DNA from: Halisarca cf. caerulea
Taxonomy: Eukaryota; Porifera; Demospongiae; Chondrillida; Halisarcidae
Reading direction: 5' to 3'
NCBI GenBank assembly: GCA_963170055.1
Contig: CAUJGJ010000125.1
Coordinates: 1,915,001-1,962,500 of the forward strand
DNA: 47,500 bases
The notes below the pieces were generated by a model. It saw only the letters and a program-made list of their open reading frames with translations. It made no database searches and had not been told where the DNA came from. Shown here one piece after another: positions 21,698 to 33,683 of the stretch. Positions within the stretch are counted from its first letter, which is position 1, and each line of letters starts with the position of its first letter. Position numbers and translations under genes: made by a program.

Positions 21698-23890
21698 TCA
21701 GATCAAGCCTTGACGATTGTATGGTTGCCAGCGATGGTAGCCTTTGCAGCTTTTGAAGTATATACAGCTCATCTGTCTTTGGATGTTGAGGTGGATACAG
21801 CTGACTGCATGCAGAGTCAAACAGGCATCCTGGTGCGGTGACTCAGACATCGTACCAATTCCAATGGTCAGAAGATTCACCTGCAGGCTGGAATCCCTTT
21901 TCATGTAGATCAGATGCAAGGAACTGGTAGCTGCATGACCTTGGTCTGTTTCCTGACACTCACACTTTTGATACTGGAAGAGGAATTCCACGGCTCTGTG
22001 AGTTTCAGAATAGTGGCATGGAGGACTTGCCTTGGAGGATGAAGAAGCTTCACTGCATGACATCAAACTAGCAAGTGTAACGTCAAGTTGTAGATTTGAT
22101 CTGAGCTCGAGGCTAGTTTTGTTTTTCATTACCAAGCTGAAAACTCGCTCTTCTTCTGTATAGGAGTGCAGTATATGAGAAAGATTAGCATGGCAAATTT
22201 TGAAAACCTTCCAAACCTGTTAATTTTGTGTTGTCAGCGTTCTTAGTTCATGTTGCTGAAATAAACCCAAATTACATCCATGTGGTGCAAGTGGTGCTTT
22301 GTTTCTGCATCGCGGATCACTGCTGAAGCCTATACCCTATCTAGGATGTCACTGTATATTTCGCATAATCTGGTAGTTGACGAACTGGATCTTCTTCAGC
22401 CTTAGTTAGTTCTGCTGCTGTGATATGTAGCAGAATCGTTGAGTATCTATCATAATATTATATAGAAGAAAAAGTTATACACACATGCCGAGTTATAGAG
22501 ATGACTTACTTTGCACAATTGTGCACGCATACACTTATAACTGCATGTGAATGAAGAATTCCACTTGTGGGAAAGCAGCCTGTTCCCTTTGTGCAAAATC
22601 CACAAGCAATACATTCTCAAGCACATGCAGGATCCTTAAGTCTTAGAGGTAAATTGTCCAATAATTAAAATTAGTACATGACTGCAGTTTTATAATAAGA
22701 GAGAACTAGCCCCGATGTCCCCTTCATCTAACAACTTATTCAGAAGATGCATACCTTAATCATGCCAATAAAAAGTCTAGAATCTAATGCAAGGAATATC
22801 TACTATTGAAAGCAATCACCTACTAATGTTAGCAGTAATTCAAATTCAAATTCTTACCTTGTTGTTGGTTCTCAAGAGTATATTGCACAAATGAAGTGAT
22901 CATTGCATTCTTTACACTTGCCACTGGTACAAACTTTCAGAAAAGGTATGGTGTTGCACAAAACGGTTGATTTACCCCCTCCAAAAAAAACCAAAAAAAA
23001 CCTGGAATGATGGGATCTCCTTGCTGTAGGAATTAATTGAAGTCTACAAAGATATGAAGCGCAGCATGCAGGAAAATTAGGTACACTGACTTCTGTCATC
23101 GGATCTGAATTCCGCAATCTAACAAACCGGGCCTGAGTGGGATCTGTAAATTAATAACATGTTCTTGAATATTTAAAGTATTTTGCACATATGTGAATTA
23201 TGGCTGAGTTGTCTATGCATACTTTCTGGTATTAGAAATAAGAACGCAATCCTTGGTATTGTCGCAATGTGCGATCAATGGCTTGCTTAAAATTAAACCA
23301 TCTAGTGTTTACATATTCAAGTACCTTGTGATACTCAGCATCACAGAAGGCACAGTATTCAGTCAGCCTGTTCTTCCTCTTGCTACTCAAATTGAAGTAA
23401 CAGTATTTGTCAACCATCAACTCTTCAAACTCAACTTTAGTGGGCTATAATATATGGAGTATTATGAAACTTCCAATGGATCACATTTATTGTGACAATA
23501 GAAAATACGCTATATGTCTTTTATAAATACATACCATGCTGAAACTCCCTGCAGCCTTCATTGCAGCAGTGTGCATGATGTGGAAGGGACAGTCCATGAA
23601 GTAAATAGAAGAACTTTTCTGAAGAGCTTGAGTCATGATGGAATTATATGCCACTTCCCAAAATTAACTGATGTGTTGTCAACATGCGGAAATTCCTATG
23701 CAATCACTCCAGGGTATATTCAATTTGTTGCTTTGCAAACTGTATTTATGTTTGTGAAGATGGCTTCAGCAGTACGTGGCTGCACACTGGCCTATCAAAC
23801 AAAGAAATATGATATGTCTTCTAATAGCCAGGTTTCAGTCAAAGCACGTGAATGTGTGGGTGGGAGTATAATATTATCGCATGTCTGTTG

Positions 23891-23949
<59 letters not shown>

Positions 23950-24690
23950 ATACCTGAGATCAAGCACATGTCGAGAAGTTCAGTGGTGATCAATATACTC
24001 TTTGAATTAAGCATCACAAAAGCGCATTGTCATATTGGATTTATCTTATCCAAGCCGTTCTCATTAGAACCATAACATTGATTGCAAGTGAATTATAAGG
24101 CCCAGAAGTCATCTTCTGCATGCTAGGTTGGCTTTGGAAAATGGTGCTAAGGATCTGTCCATTATATATGTTGTTTGGTCCTAGCACAAGCATATCCATG
24201 GGCAATTTCACTATCTGGGAAGATGTCCCGGAATAAAGGACTAAGAATTGCGAAGAGCAATTAAGAGGAATATTGTTTTGGAACAGCATGTTGCATACCT
24301 TGACCTCTGCTCTTGTAATTTGTAAGAAATAGAAACATTTTGGTGTAGATAGCTAGCTGATAGTGTAATAACTTATATAATAAGCCAATGATATATACTC
24401 ATGTAGTGCATGAAGTATGTAAAATGAATTAAAGGTGAAGAAATGTGTACATTAGGTGTCTTTTTAGACAAACAAAGTCTTACTTTGTCTTTTGGCAGTT
24501 TATTGACTGGTTTGAATGAAAGCTGACGAGCATTCTTCAATGCTTTAACATTCTTTGCATGCTGGGTTGAGTTAATATGTTGGGAGACATCTTGTTCATC
24601 TTGGTGGGAACATGAAACATTGCTGGACGTGACAAATAGTGCACCTCAAGATGTATTGATTGTCCTATACACACTCAATAAATGGCCATT
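21698..24690 (-). pseudogene. Frameshifted DUF4371/hAT-type transposase pseudogene
   Basis: Recognisable pieces in coding order: (a) about 24,650-24,480, SCSHQDEQDVSQHINSTQHA, a zinc-finger-like N-terminal segment; (b) about 23,720-23,535, DNTSVNFGKWH then NSIMTQALQKSSSIYFMDCP and HIMHTAAMKAAGSFSM, followed by gtatgt; (c) 23,444-23,232, after a tatag acceptor, KYCYFNLSSKRK, EYCAFCDAEYHKVLEYVNTRW, DRTLRQYQGLRSYF and a stop; (d) about 23,130-22,985, DPMTEV then, after a frameshift, YLIFLHAALHIFVDFN; (e) 22,135-21,900, KNKTSLELRSNLQLDVTLASL, the C-terminal region. Stops and frame changes occur in (b) and (d), and a (TG)n tract (23,894-23,947) sits in the middle, so the gene is not functional. 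The family assignment is from remembered sequence patterns. Confidence 0.7.
23894..23947. repeat. (TG)n microsatellite in the hAT-like pseudogene
   Basis: About 27 TG units between recognisable coding pieces of the DUF4371-type pseudogene. Confidence 0.95.
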
Positions 24691-24745
24691 CCTTTGTCCA
24701 GTGGGATTGAAACTTAGTTTTATATTATTATAGCAGCACCCGAAT

Positions 24746-24881
24746 ATTTGCCTTTATATTGGTGTTCTTGTCGACTAACTACAGTATAAGGTCATAGACA
24801 ACTGAACTCCAAGACTCATACACTGTTATTTATGTACCCATAGCACTTGGCAAAAGTTAGAGGGGTGTGAATTGCCTATAA

Positions 24882-24938
<57 letters not shown>

Positions 24939-25784
24939 TATAGGCGTTTATTAGAACGGTCTAGTGAGCCAGACTACCTATGTATATAAGAATTAATGAT
25001 CAAGGCTTGCATGGTGTAATTATGCCTGACATGGCCATGTAGCTGCATGATATAGATTTGGACACTGGTGAGTGACAAAATGATATAGATGAACTATATT
25101 TGGTTGTTTTTGTCTGTAACTGGCCATGCACAGAGGTGTACTCTTCCTTTGAGTATAGACCACATTAGTCAATAGTTGATTAGGGTGTCTGTAACCTGTA
25201 TTTTATACATATGCAAGGAAAGACCCTTCATTAGTTTTTATATTCGCCAATTTAAAGGCTATGAATAATTATTAGGCCTTATACTCAAACTATAGCTCAA
25301 ACTCCAAAATGAGTGAGATCATGGCCTTGTAGGTATATGCGTGAGAGCGTGAGACCAGGCCTGTATGCGTGAGTCTTACCCCTAATGTGTGAGAGTTGGC
25401 ATGTCTACCTATGGTTATACCATACATGAGACTATATGAGGTTTGGGTACAGTAGTCTCGTTCCAAGTCCACTCTCGCCTTGAAGATAGCTGGCTGAGAA
25501 CGAGACTATGGGTGTCATGGCTTATTCAAGAGACAATCATGTGATCATTTTTCTGCCCAATAATATTTATAACAGTTGGCTAGACATGAAGCGGACTATG
25601 ACTGCCTCTAGGATGCCACTTTTTGGCATGCATTGTTCAAATCCAAGAATACAATGCGATAGAAAAGAAAGCCTCAGACACAGGGCTAAAGTCGTAAGTA
25701 CAGGACGAGTTGACCTGTGAAAATGTTGATTTCCTGGCAAGGCATGCACACGCCATACAAGGCTGGAATGCACTCGGACAATGG
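24746..25784. other. AT-rich interval without recognisable genes
   Basis: Contains the (TA)n tract at 24,885 and a pair of tgagacta/gagtgagatc-like phrases near 25,310-25,510. Small open frames here show no family features. Confidence 0.4.
24885..24942. repeat. (TA)n microsatellite
   Basis: About 28 TA units in a stretch without recognisable genes. Confidence 0.95.
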
Positions 25785-25886
25785 TGGTGCAAGGTTGAGG
25801 AGGACGACATCCACAGAGGTCATGCAGGCTGATGTACTTCAGGGTGAACAGCTGGTGCAAGTTTGCATATGGGGTCTCCAAGTCAC
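25785..25886. repeat. Left flank of the palindromic element, diverged direct copy of the right flank
   Basis: gcaaggttgaggaggacgac, atccacagaggtcatgcagg and tttgcatatggggtctcc recur in the same order and orientation at 43,367-43,470, about 190 bp beyond the right end of the element. Substitutions and small indels separate the two copies. Function unknown. Confidence 0.75.
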
Positions 25887-26486
25887 TATAGTGCGTTTGT
25901 GTTGAAATGGCCACTGTGGGTTGTAATGGGGGGAATTTTGAATGGGTCAAATTCAAATTTGGTAGGGTGTACAACCCTGAAATTTTACACAAGGATGCAA
26001 AATAGGTTATATTTTCAAATTTTACGACAAAATGGTTACCACGGTAACTCCTGATTGCGCAATGGACAACATTCTCAAGAAACCACAAGAATGCAAACTT
26101 TATAAGAAAAGTCTGAAGTCATTGTAAACTTTTAGTTTTTCTATTAATATTAGAAAACTACTTATAATCCTCTACAATTAAGCGGAGGCAATTTTTTGAA
26201 AACCTTGCTTCAAACTTGAATACGAGTCAATATAATACACATGCGTGAAATACTCCCACAAAAGACTTCACCTCACACATTATCAGTGGAATGGAATGAA
26301 TGTTTTTAATATGAAGTACAATACAATACCTACAAACGTACATTAGGTTTTTATGAAAAAAGAAGTCACACATGGAGAAATTTGATGTCTCAGTTATAAT
26401 AAATATTTAAATATGCGCATATCATTAATTATATACATAGTCAAAGTAAATCAAAATACACTATCTCAGTCATGCCAAATGTCATG

Positions 26487-27176
26487 TTATACCCTACTCT
26501 CCAACTCTGACACCTTCCTGTGACTACTGTATGCCTTCACAACAACATCTGCATCTGCACCTGTGTTTACTTCTTCATTTGTATATGCTCGCATGTAGTC
26601 TCTGCTTTTACGAAAATATTTCCTTATGTTGTCTAGTGTTACATTGTTAAATGCTGGTGTGATTATATTTTGTAGTCCTCTAAACGTATAGTCACAGTGT
26701 TCCCTAGCATATGCTTTGGCTAATCCCCATACTCGCTCTATAGGATTAAGTTCAGGATGAAATGCTGGAATAAATAATATTCTGTGTCCGTGCCTTGCAA
26801 TCTCCCTCGCCATCCTTGATTTTTCATTTTTAAAATCTTCAAATGTGTTTAACTCCCTTATCATGTCCTCCTTCTTCATTCCATGTGTATTTACTCCTCG
26901 CTCCTCCAGTACCCTCTTCAGTCCCTTTGGTGTACCGCGTTCATCTTGCATGTGCTGTATCTTAGGTATTCCATTTACAACTATAGGTGAATTCCTCATC
27001 TTGTATGATCCCCCCGGATGTACAGTCCTTTTATGTGCTAATAAGGCATCTTTTGCATATGTTCTATGGTTGCTAGACTGATCAAATATCCAAACTACAT
27101 CAAAACGTTCCTCTGGGTATTTAAAATTTACTATCTTTGCTACCAATTGCAGCTGAGCTACAAAATGATCGTTAGT
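26487..27176 (-). pseudogene. Left-arm DDE transposase, C-terminal half (IS630/Tc1-like)
   Basis: The frame is open from just after a TGA at 27,179-27,177 to the stop at 26,487, about 230 codons. It has no ATG near its start; the first in-frame codon of the longest stretch is TTG. Visible motifs are VVWIFDQSSNH (a catalytic Asp region), a PKGLKRVLEERG segment, and HPELNPIERVW with the catalytic Glu, followed by a C-terminal RKYFRKSRDYMRAY helix. These fit transposases of the IS630/Tc1-like group found widely in cnidarians and fungi. Upstream of the TGA the frame continues as YIGANADGY, where Trp would be expected at the TGA, and then meets the satellite array, so the N-terminal half, including the first Asp, is lost. 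The arm is otherwise undamaged. Confidence 0.8.
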
Positions 27177-27206
27177 TCAATATCCATCAGCATTAGCTCC
27201 TATATA

Positions 27207-30200
27207 TTTGTGTAGTGTTGGTTATGTTGGTGCTAATACCAATATTTGGCACTAGCACCACGCACATTCCCAGTGGACACACATGAAGTTTCTGAAGTGC
27301 TGTGGGCGTATTTGTGTAGTGTTGGATATGGTGGTTCTAAGAACAAAATTTGGCACTAGCACCATGCACATTCAAAGTGGACACACATGAAGTTTCTGAA
27401 GTGCTGTGGGCGTATTAGTGTAGTGTTGGATATGGCGGTTCTAAGACCAATATTTGGCATTAGCACAACGCACATTCCCAGTGGATACGCATGAAGTTTC
27501 TGAAGTGCTGTGGGCGCATCTGTGTAGTGTTGGATACGCTGGTGCTAATACCAATATTTGGCACTAGCACCACGCACATTCCCAGTGGACACACATAAAG
27601 TTTCTGAAGTACTCCGGGCGTATTTGTGTAGTGTTGGATATGTTGGTTCTAAGACTAATATTTGGCACTAGCGCCACGCACATTCCCAGTGGACACACAT
27701 GAAGTTTCTGAACTGCTGTGGGCGTATCTGTGTAGTGTTGGATATGATGGTGCTAATACCAATATTTGGCACTAATACCACGCACATTCCTAGTCGACAC
27801 ACATGAAGTTTCTGAAGTAATGTGGGCGTATTTGTGTAGTGTTGGATATGGTGGTTCTAACACCAATATTTGGCACTAGCACCACGCACATTCCCAGTGG
27901 ACACACATGAAGTTTCTGAAGTGTTGTGGGCGTATCTGTGTAGTGTTGGATATGCTAGTGTTAAGACCAATATTTCGCAATAGCACCACGCACATTCCCA
28001 GTGGACACACGTGAAATTTCTGAAATGCTGTGGGCATATTTGTGTTGAGTTGGATATGGTGGTTCTAAAACCAATATTTGGCACTAGCACCACGCACATT
28101 CCCAGTGGACACACATGAAGTTTCTGAAGAGCTGTGGGCATATTTGTGTAGTGTTGGATATGGTGGTTCTAAGACCAATATTTGGAACTAGCACCACGTA
28201 CGCACATTCCCAGTGGACACACATGAAGTTTCTGAAGTGCTGTGGGCATATTTGTGTAGTGTTGGATACGCTGGTGTTAAGACCAATATTAGGCACTAGC
28301 ACCACGCACATTCAAAGTAGACACGCATGAAGTTTCTGAAGTACTGTGGGCGTATTTGTGTACTGTTGGATTTGGTGGTTCTAAGACTAATATTTGGTAC
28401 TAGCACCACGCACATTCCCACACATGAAGATTTTGAAGTGTTGCGGGCATATCTGTGTAGTGTTAAATATGTTGGTGTTAAGACCAATATTTGGCATTAG
28501 CACCACGCACATTCCCAGTGGAAGCACATTAAGTTTCTGTAGTGCTGTGGGCATATTTGTGTAGTGTTGGATATGGTGGTTCTAAGACCAATATTTTGCA
28601 CTAGCACCACGCACATTCCCAAAGGACACACATGAAGTTTCTGAAGTGCTGTGGGCGTATTTGTGTAGTGTTGGATAAGCTGGTGATAATGCAAATATTT
28701 GGCACTAGCACCACGCACATTCCCAGTGGACACACATGAGGTTTCTGAAGAGCTGTGGGCGTATTTGTGTAGTGTTGGATATGGTTGTTCTAAGACCAAT
28801 ATTTGGTACTAGCACCACGCACATTGTCAGTGGATACACATGAAGTTTCTGAACTGCTGTGGGCGTATTTGTGTAGTGTTGAATATGCTGGTGATTAGAC
28901 CAATATTTGGCACTAGCACGACGCACATTTCCAGTGGACACACATGAAGTTTCTGAAGTGTTGTGGGCGTATCTGTGTAGTGTTGAATATGCTAGTGTTA
29001 AGACCAATATTTGGCACTAGCACCACGCACATTCCCAGTGGACACACATGAAGTTTCTGAAGTGCTGTGGGCGTATTTGTGTACTATTGGATATGCTGGT
29101 GCTAATACAAATATTTGGAACTAGTACCACGCACATTCAAAGTGGACACACATGAAGTTTCTGAAGTGCTGTGGGCGTATTTGTGTAGTGTTGGATATGG
29201 TTGTTCTAAGACCAATATTTGGTAATAGCACCACGCACATTGTCAGTGGACACACATGAAGTTTCTGAAGTGCTGTGGGCATATTTGTGTAGTGTTGGAT
29301 ACGCTGGTGCTAATACCAATATTTGGCACTTGCACCACGTACATTCCCAGTAGACACGCATGAAGTTTCTGAAGTACTGTGGGCGTATTTGTGTACTGTT
29401 GGATATGTTGGTTCTAAGACTAATATTTGGTACTAGCACCACGCACATTCCCACACATGAAGTTTTTGAAGTGTTGCGGGCATATCTGTGTAGTGTTGAA
29501 TATGCTGGTGTTAAGACCAATATTTGGCATTAGCACCACGCACATTCCCAGTGGAAGCACATTAAGTTTCTGTAGTGCTGTGGGCATATTTGTGTAGTGT
29601 TGGATATGGTGGTTCTAAGACCAATATTTGGCACTAGCACCACGCACATTCCCAGTGGACACACATGAGGTTTGTGAAGAGCTGTGGGCGTATTTGTGTA
29701 GTGTTGGATATATGTGGTTGTTCTAAGACCAATATTTGGTACTAGCACCACGCACATTGTCAGTGGATACATATGAAGTTTCTGAAGTGCTGTGGGCGTA
29801 TTTGTGTAGTGTTGAATATGCTGGTGATTAGACCAATATTTGGCACTAGCACGACGCACATTCCCAGTAGACACGCATGAAGTTTCTGAAGTACTGTGGG
29901 CGTATTTGTGTACTGTTGGATATGGTGGTTCTAAGACTAATATTTGGTACTAGCACCACGCACATTCCCACACATGAAGTTTCTGAAGTGTTGCGGGCAT
30001 ATCTCTGTAGTGTTAAATATGCTGGTGTTAAGACCAATGTTTGGCATTAGCACCACGCACATTCCCAGTGGAAGCACATTAAGTTTCTGTAGTGCTGTGG
30101 GCATATTTGTGTATTGTGGGATATGCTGGTGCTAATGCAAATATTTTGCACTAGCACCACGCACATTCCCAGTGGACACACATGAGGTTACTGAAGAGCT

Positions 30201-33200
30201 GTGAGCGTATTTGTGTAGTGTTGGATATGGTGGTTCTAAGACCAATATTTGGTACTAGCACCACGCACATTGTCAGTGGATACACATGAAGTTTCTGAAG
30301 TGCTGTGGGCGTATTTGTGTAGTGTTGGATATGGTGGTTCTAGGACCAAAATTTGGCACTTGCACCATGCACATTCCCAGTGGACACGCATGAAGTTTCT
30401 GAAGTGCTATGGGCGTGTTTGTGTACTATTGGATATGCTGGTGCTAATACAAATATTTGGTACTAGCACCACGCACATACGAAGTGAACAAACATGAAGT
30501 TTCTGAAGTGCTGTGGGCATATTTGTGTAGTGTTGGATACGCTGGTGCTAATACCAATATTTGGCACTAGCACCACGCACATTTCCAGTAGACACGCATG
30601 AAGTTTCTGAAGTACTGTGGGCGTATTTGTGTACTGTTGGATATGGTGGTTCTAAGACTAATATTTGGTACTAGCACCACGCACATTCCCACACATGAAG
30701 TTTCTGAAGTGTTGCGGGCATATCTGTGTAGTGTTAAATATGCTGGTGTTAAGACCAATATTTGGCATTAGCACCACGCATATTCCCAGTGGAAGCACAT
30801 TAAGTTTCTGTAGTGCTGTGGGCATATTTGTGTATTGTGGGATATGCTGGTGCTAATGCAAATATTTTGCACTAGCACCACGCACATTCCCAGTGGACAC
30901 ACATGAGGTTACTGATGTGCTGTGGGCGTATTTGTGTAGTGTTGGATATGGTGGTTCTAAGACCAATATTTGGTACTAGCACCACGCACATTGTCAGTGG
31001 ATACACATGAAGTTTCTGAAGTGCTCTGGGCGTATTTGTGTACTATTGGATATGCTGGTATAACAAATATTTGGCACTAGCACCACGCACATTCAAAGTG
31101 GACACACATGAAGTTTCTGAAGTGCTGTGGGCGTATTTGTGTAGTGTTGGATATGGTGGTTCTAAGACCAATATTTGGTACTAGCACCACGCACATTGTC
31201 AGTGGATACACATGAAGTTTCTGAAGTGCTGTGGGCGTATTTGTGTAGTGTTGGATATGGTGGTTCTAGGACCAAAATTTGGCACTTGCACCATGCACAT
31301 TCCCAGTGGACACGCATGAAGTTTCTGAAGTGCTATGGGCGTGTTTGTGTACTATTGGATATGCTGGTGCTAATACAAATATTTGGTACTAGCACCACGC
31401 ACATACGAAGTGAACAAACATGAAGTTTCTGAAGTGCTGTGGGCATATTTGTGTAGTGTTGGATACGCTGGTGCTAATACCAATATTTGGCACTAGCACC
31501 ACGCACATTTCCAGTAGACACGCATGAAGTTTCTGAAGTACTGTGGGCGTATTTGTGTACTGTTGGATATGGTGGTTCTAAGACTAATATTTGGTACTAG
31601 CACCACGCACATTCCCACACATGAAGTTTCTGAAGTGTTGCGGGCATATCTGTGTAGTGTTAAATATGCTGGTGTTAAGACCAATATTTGGCATTAGCAC
31701 CACGCATATTCCCAGTGGAAGCACATTAAGTTTCTGTAGTGCTGTGGGCATATTTGTGTATTGTGGGATATGCTGGTGCTAATGCAAATATTTTGCACTA
31801 GCACCACGCACATTCCCAGTGGACACACATGAGGTTACTGATGTGCTGTGGGCGTATTTGTGTAGTGTTGGATATGGTGGTTCTAAGACCAATATTTGGT
31901 ACTAGCACCACGCACATTGTCAGTGGATACACATGAAGTTTCTGAAGTGCTCTGGGCGTATTTGTGTACTATTGGATATGCTGGTATAACAAATATTTGG
32001 CACTAGCACCACGCACATTCAAAGTGGACACACATGAAGTTTCTGAAGTGCTGTGGGCGTATTTGTGTAGTGTTGGATATGGTGGTTCTAAGACCAATAT
32101 TTGGTACTAGCACCACGCACATTGTCAGTGGATACACATGAAGTTTCTGAAGTGCTGTGGGCGTATTTGTGTAGTGTTGGATATGGTGGTTCTAGGACCA
32201 AAATTTGGCACTTGCACCATGCACATTCCCAGTGGACACGCATGAAGTTTCTGAAGTGCTATGGGCGTGTTTGTGTACTATTGGATATGCTGGTGCTAAT
32301 ACAAATATTTGGTACTAGCACCACGCACATACGAAGTGAACAAACATGAAGTTTCTGAAGTGCTGTGGGCATATTTGTGTAGTGTTGGATACGCTGGTGC
32401 TAATACCAATATTTGGCACTAGCACCACGCACATTTCCAGTAGACACGCATGAAGTTTCTGAAGTACTGTGGGCGTATTTGTGTACTGTTGGATATGGTG
32501 GTTCTAAGACTAATATTTGGTACTAGCACCACGCACATTCCCACACATGAAGTTTCTGAAGTGTTGCGGGCATATCTGTGTAGTGTTAAATATGCTGGTG
32601 TTAAGACCAATATTTGGCATTAGCACCACGCATATTCCCAGTGGAAGCACATTAAGTTTCTGTAGTGCTGTGGGCATATTTGTGTATTGTGGGATATGCT
32701 GGTGCTAATGCAAATATTTTGCACTAGCACCACGCACATTCCCAGTGGACACACATGAGGTTACTGATGTGCTGTGGGCGTATTTGTGTAGTGTTGGATA
32801 TGGTGGTTCTAAGACCAATATTTGGTACTAGCACCACGCACATTGTCAGTGGATACACATGAAGTTTCTGAAGTGCTGTGGGCGTATTTGTGTAGTGTTG
32901 GATACGCTGGTGCTAATACCAATATTTGGCACTAGCACCACGCACATTTCCAGTAGACACGCATGAAGTTTCTGAAGTACTGTGGGCGTATTTGTGTACT
33001 GTTGGATATGGTGGTCCTAAGACTAATATTTGGTACTAGCACCACGCACATTCCCACACATGAAGATTCTGAAGTGTTGCGAGCATATCTGTGTAGTGTT
33101 AAATGTGCTGGTGTTAAGACCAATATTTGGCATTAGCGCCACGCACATTCCCAGTGGAAGCACATTAAGTTTCTGTAGTGCTGTGGGCATATTTGTGTAG

Positions 33201-33683
33201 TGTTGGATATGGTGGTTCTAAGACCAAAATTTGGCACTAGCACCACGCACATTCCCAGTGGACATGCATGAAGTTTCTGAAGTGCTGTGGGCGTATTTGT
33301 GTACTATTGGATATGCTGGTGCTAATACAAATATTTGGCACTAGCACCACGCACATTCAAAATGGACACACATGAAGTTTCTAAAGTGCTGTGGGCGTAT
33401 TTGTGTAGTGTTGGATACGCTGGTGCTAATACCAATATTTGGCACTAGCACCACGCACATTTCCAGTAGACACGCATGAAGTTTCTGAAGTACTGTGGGC
33501 GTATTTGTGTACTGTTGGATATAGTGGTTCTAAGACTAATATTTGGTACTAGCACCACGCACATTCCCACACATGAAGTTTCTGAAGTGTTGCGGGCATA
33601 TCTGTGTAGTATTAAATATGCTGGTGTTAAGACCAATATTTGGCACTAGCACCACGCACATTCCCAGTGGACACACATGAAGT
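27207..33683. repeat. Satellite array, left half (about 60 units of about 103-104 bp)
   Basis: Head-to-tail units with the recurring core atgaagtttctgaagtgctg, then tgtgggcgtatttgtgtagtg, a variable ggtgcta/ggttcta segment, aatatttggcactagcacc and acgcacattcccagtggac. Most unit lengths are 103-104 bp; some are shortened. Units differ by scattered substitutions. One class is short because its centre reads ttcccacacatgaag, lacking the cagtggacac part. No unique sequence is interspersed. Confidence 0.95.
30210..32870. repeat. 926-bp higher-order repeat, about three copies
   Basis: Within the left half, identical landmarks recur at exactly 926-bp spacing: ggtactagcaccacgcacat at 30,249, 31,175 and 32,101, and the same for landmarks at 30,567, 31,493 and 32,419. 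Each period holds nine basic units, one of them shortened (ctggtataacaaatatttgg). Copies look identical or nearly so by eye, including rare variants such as the cgcatattcccagtggaagc unit. Confidence 0.9.

Larger units (their letters stand above)
21191..24745 (-). mobile_element. Old hAT-like DNA element with DUF4371-type protein (full-length-like copy)
   Basis: A minus-strand protein can be followed in pieces from 24,680 down to about 21,900, in the order of the DUF4371/hAT-type transposase-derived proteins common in invertebrates. The ends are defined by comparison with the shorter copy at 17.65-19.49 kb: both start at a (TG)n tract followed by gctaaaggccattctgacat and both end around tatagcagcacc. 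This copy keeps about 2.2 kb (22,145-24,345) that the shorter copy lacks. Terminal inverted repeats and the 8-bp target duplication typical of hAT were not identified. Confidence 0.65.

Noticed and set aside
23514..23957. 147-codon plus-strand frame
   Set aside because: Antisense to the DUF4371-type pseudogene, whose minus-strand pieces have clear family motifs; it ends in the (TG)n tract.
25567..26088. 173-codon minus-strand frame
   Set aside because: It straddles the left end of the palindromic element, joining flank and arm sequence. The right arm yields a different tail, and no motifs are seen.
26845..27081. 78-codon plus-strand frame (also at 41,984-42,220 on minus)
   Set aside because: Antisense shadow of the transposase fragment in both arms.
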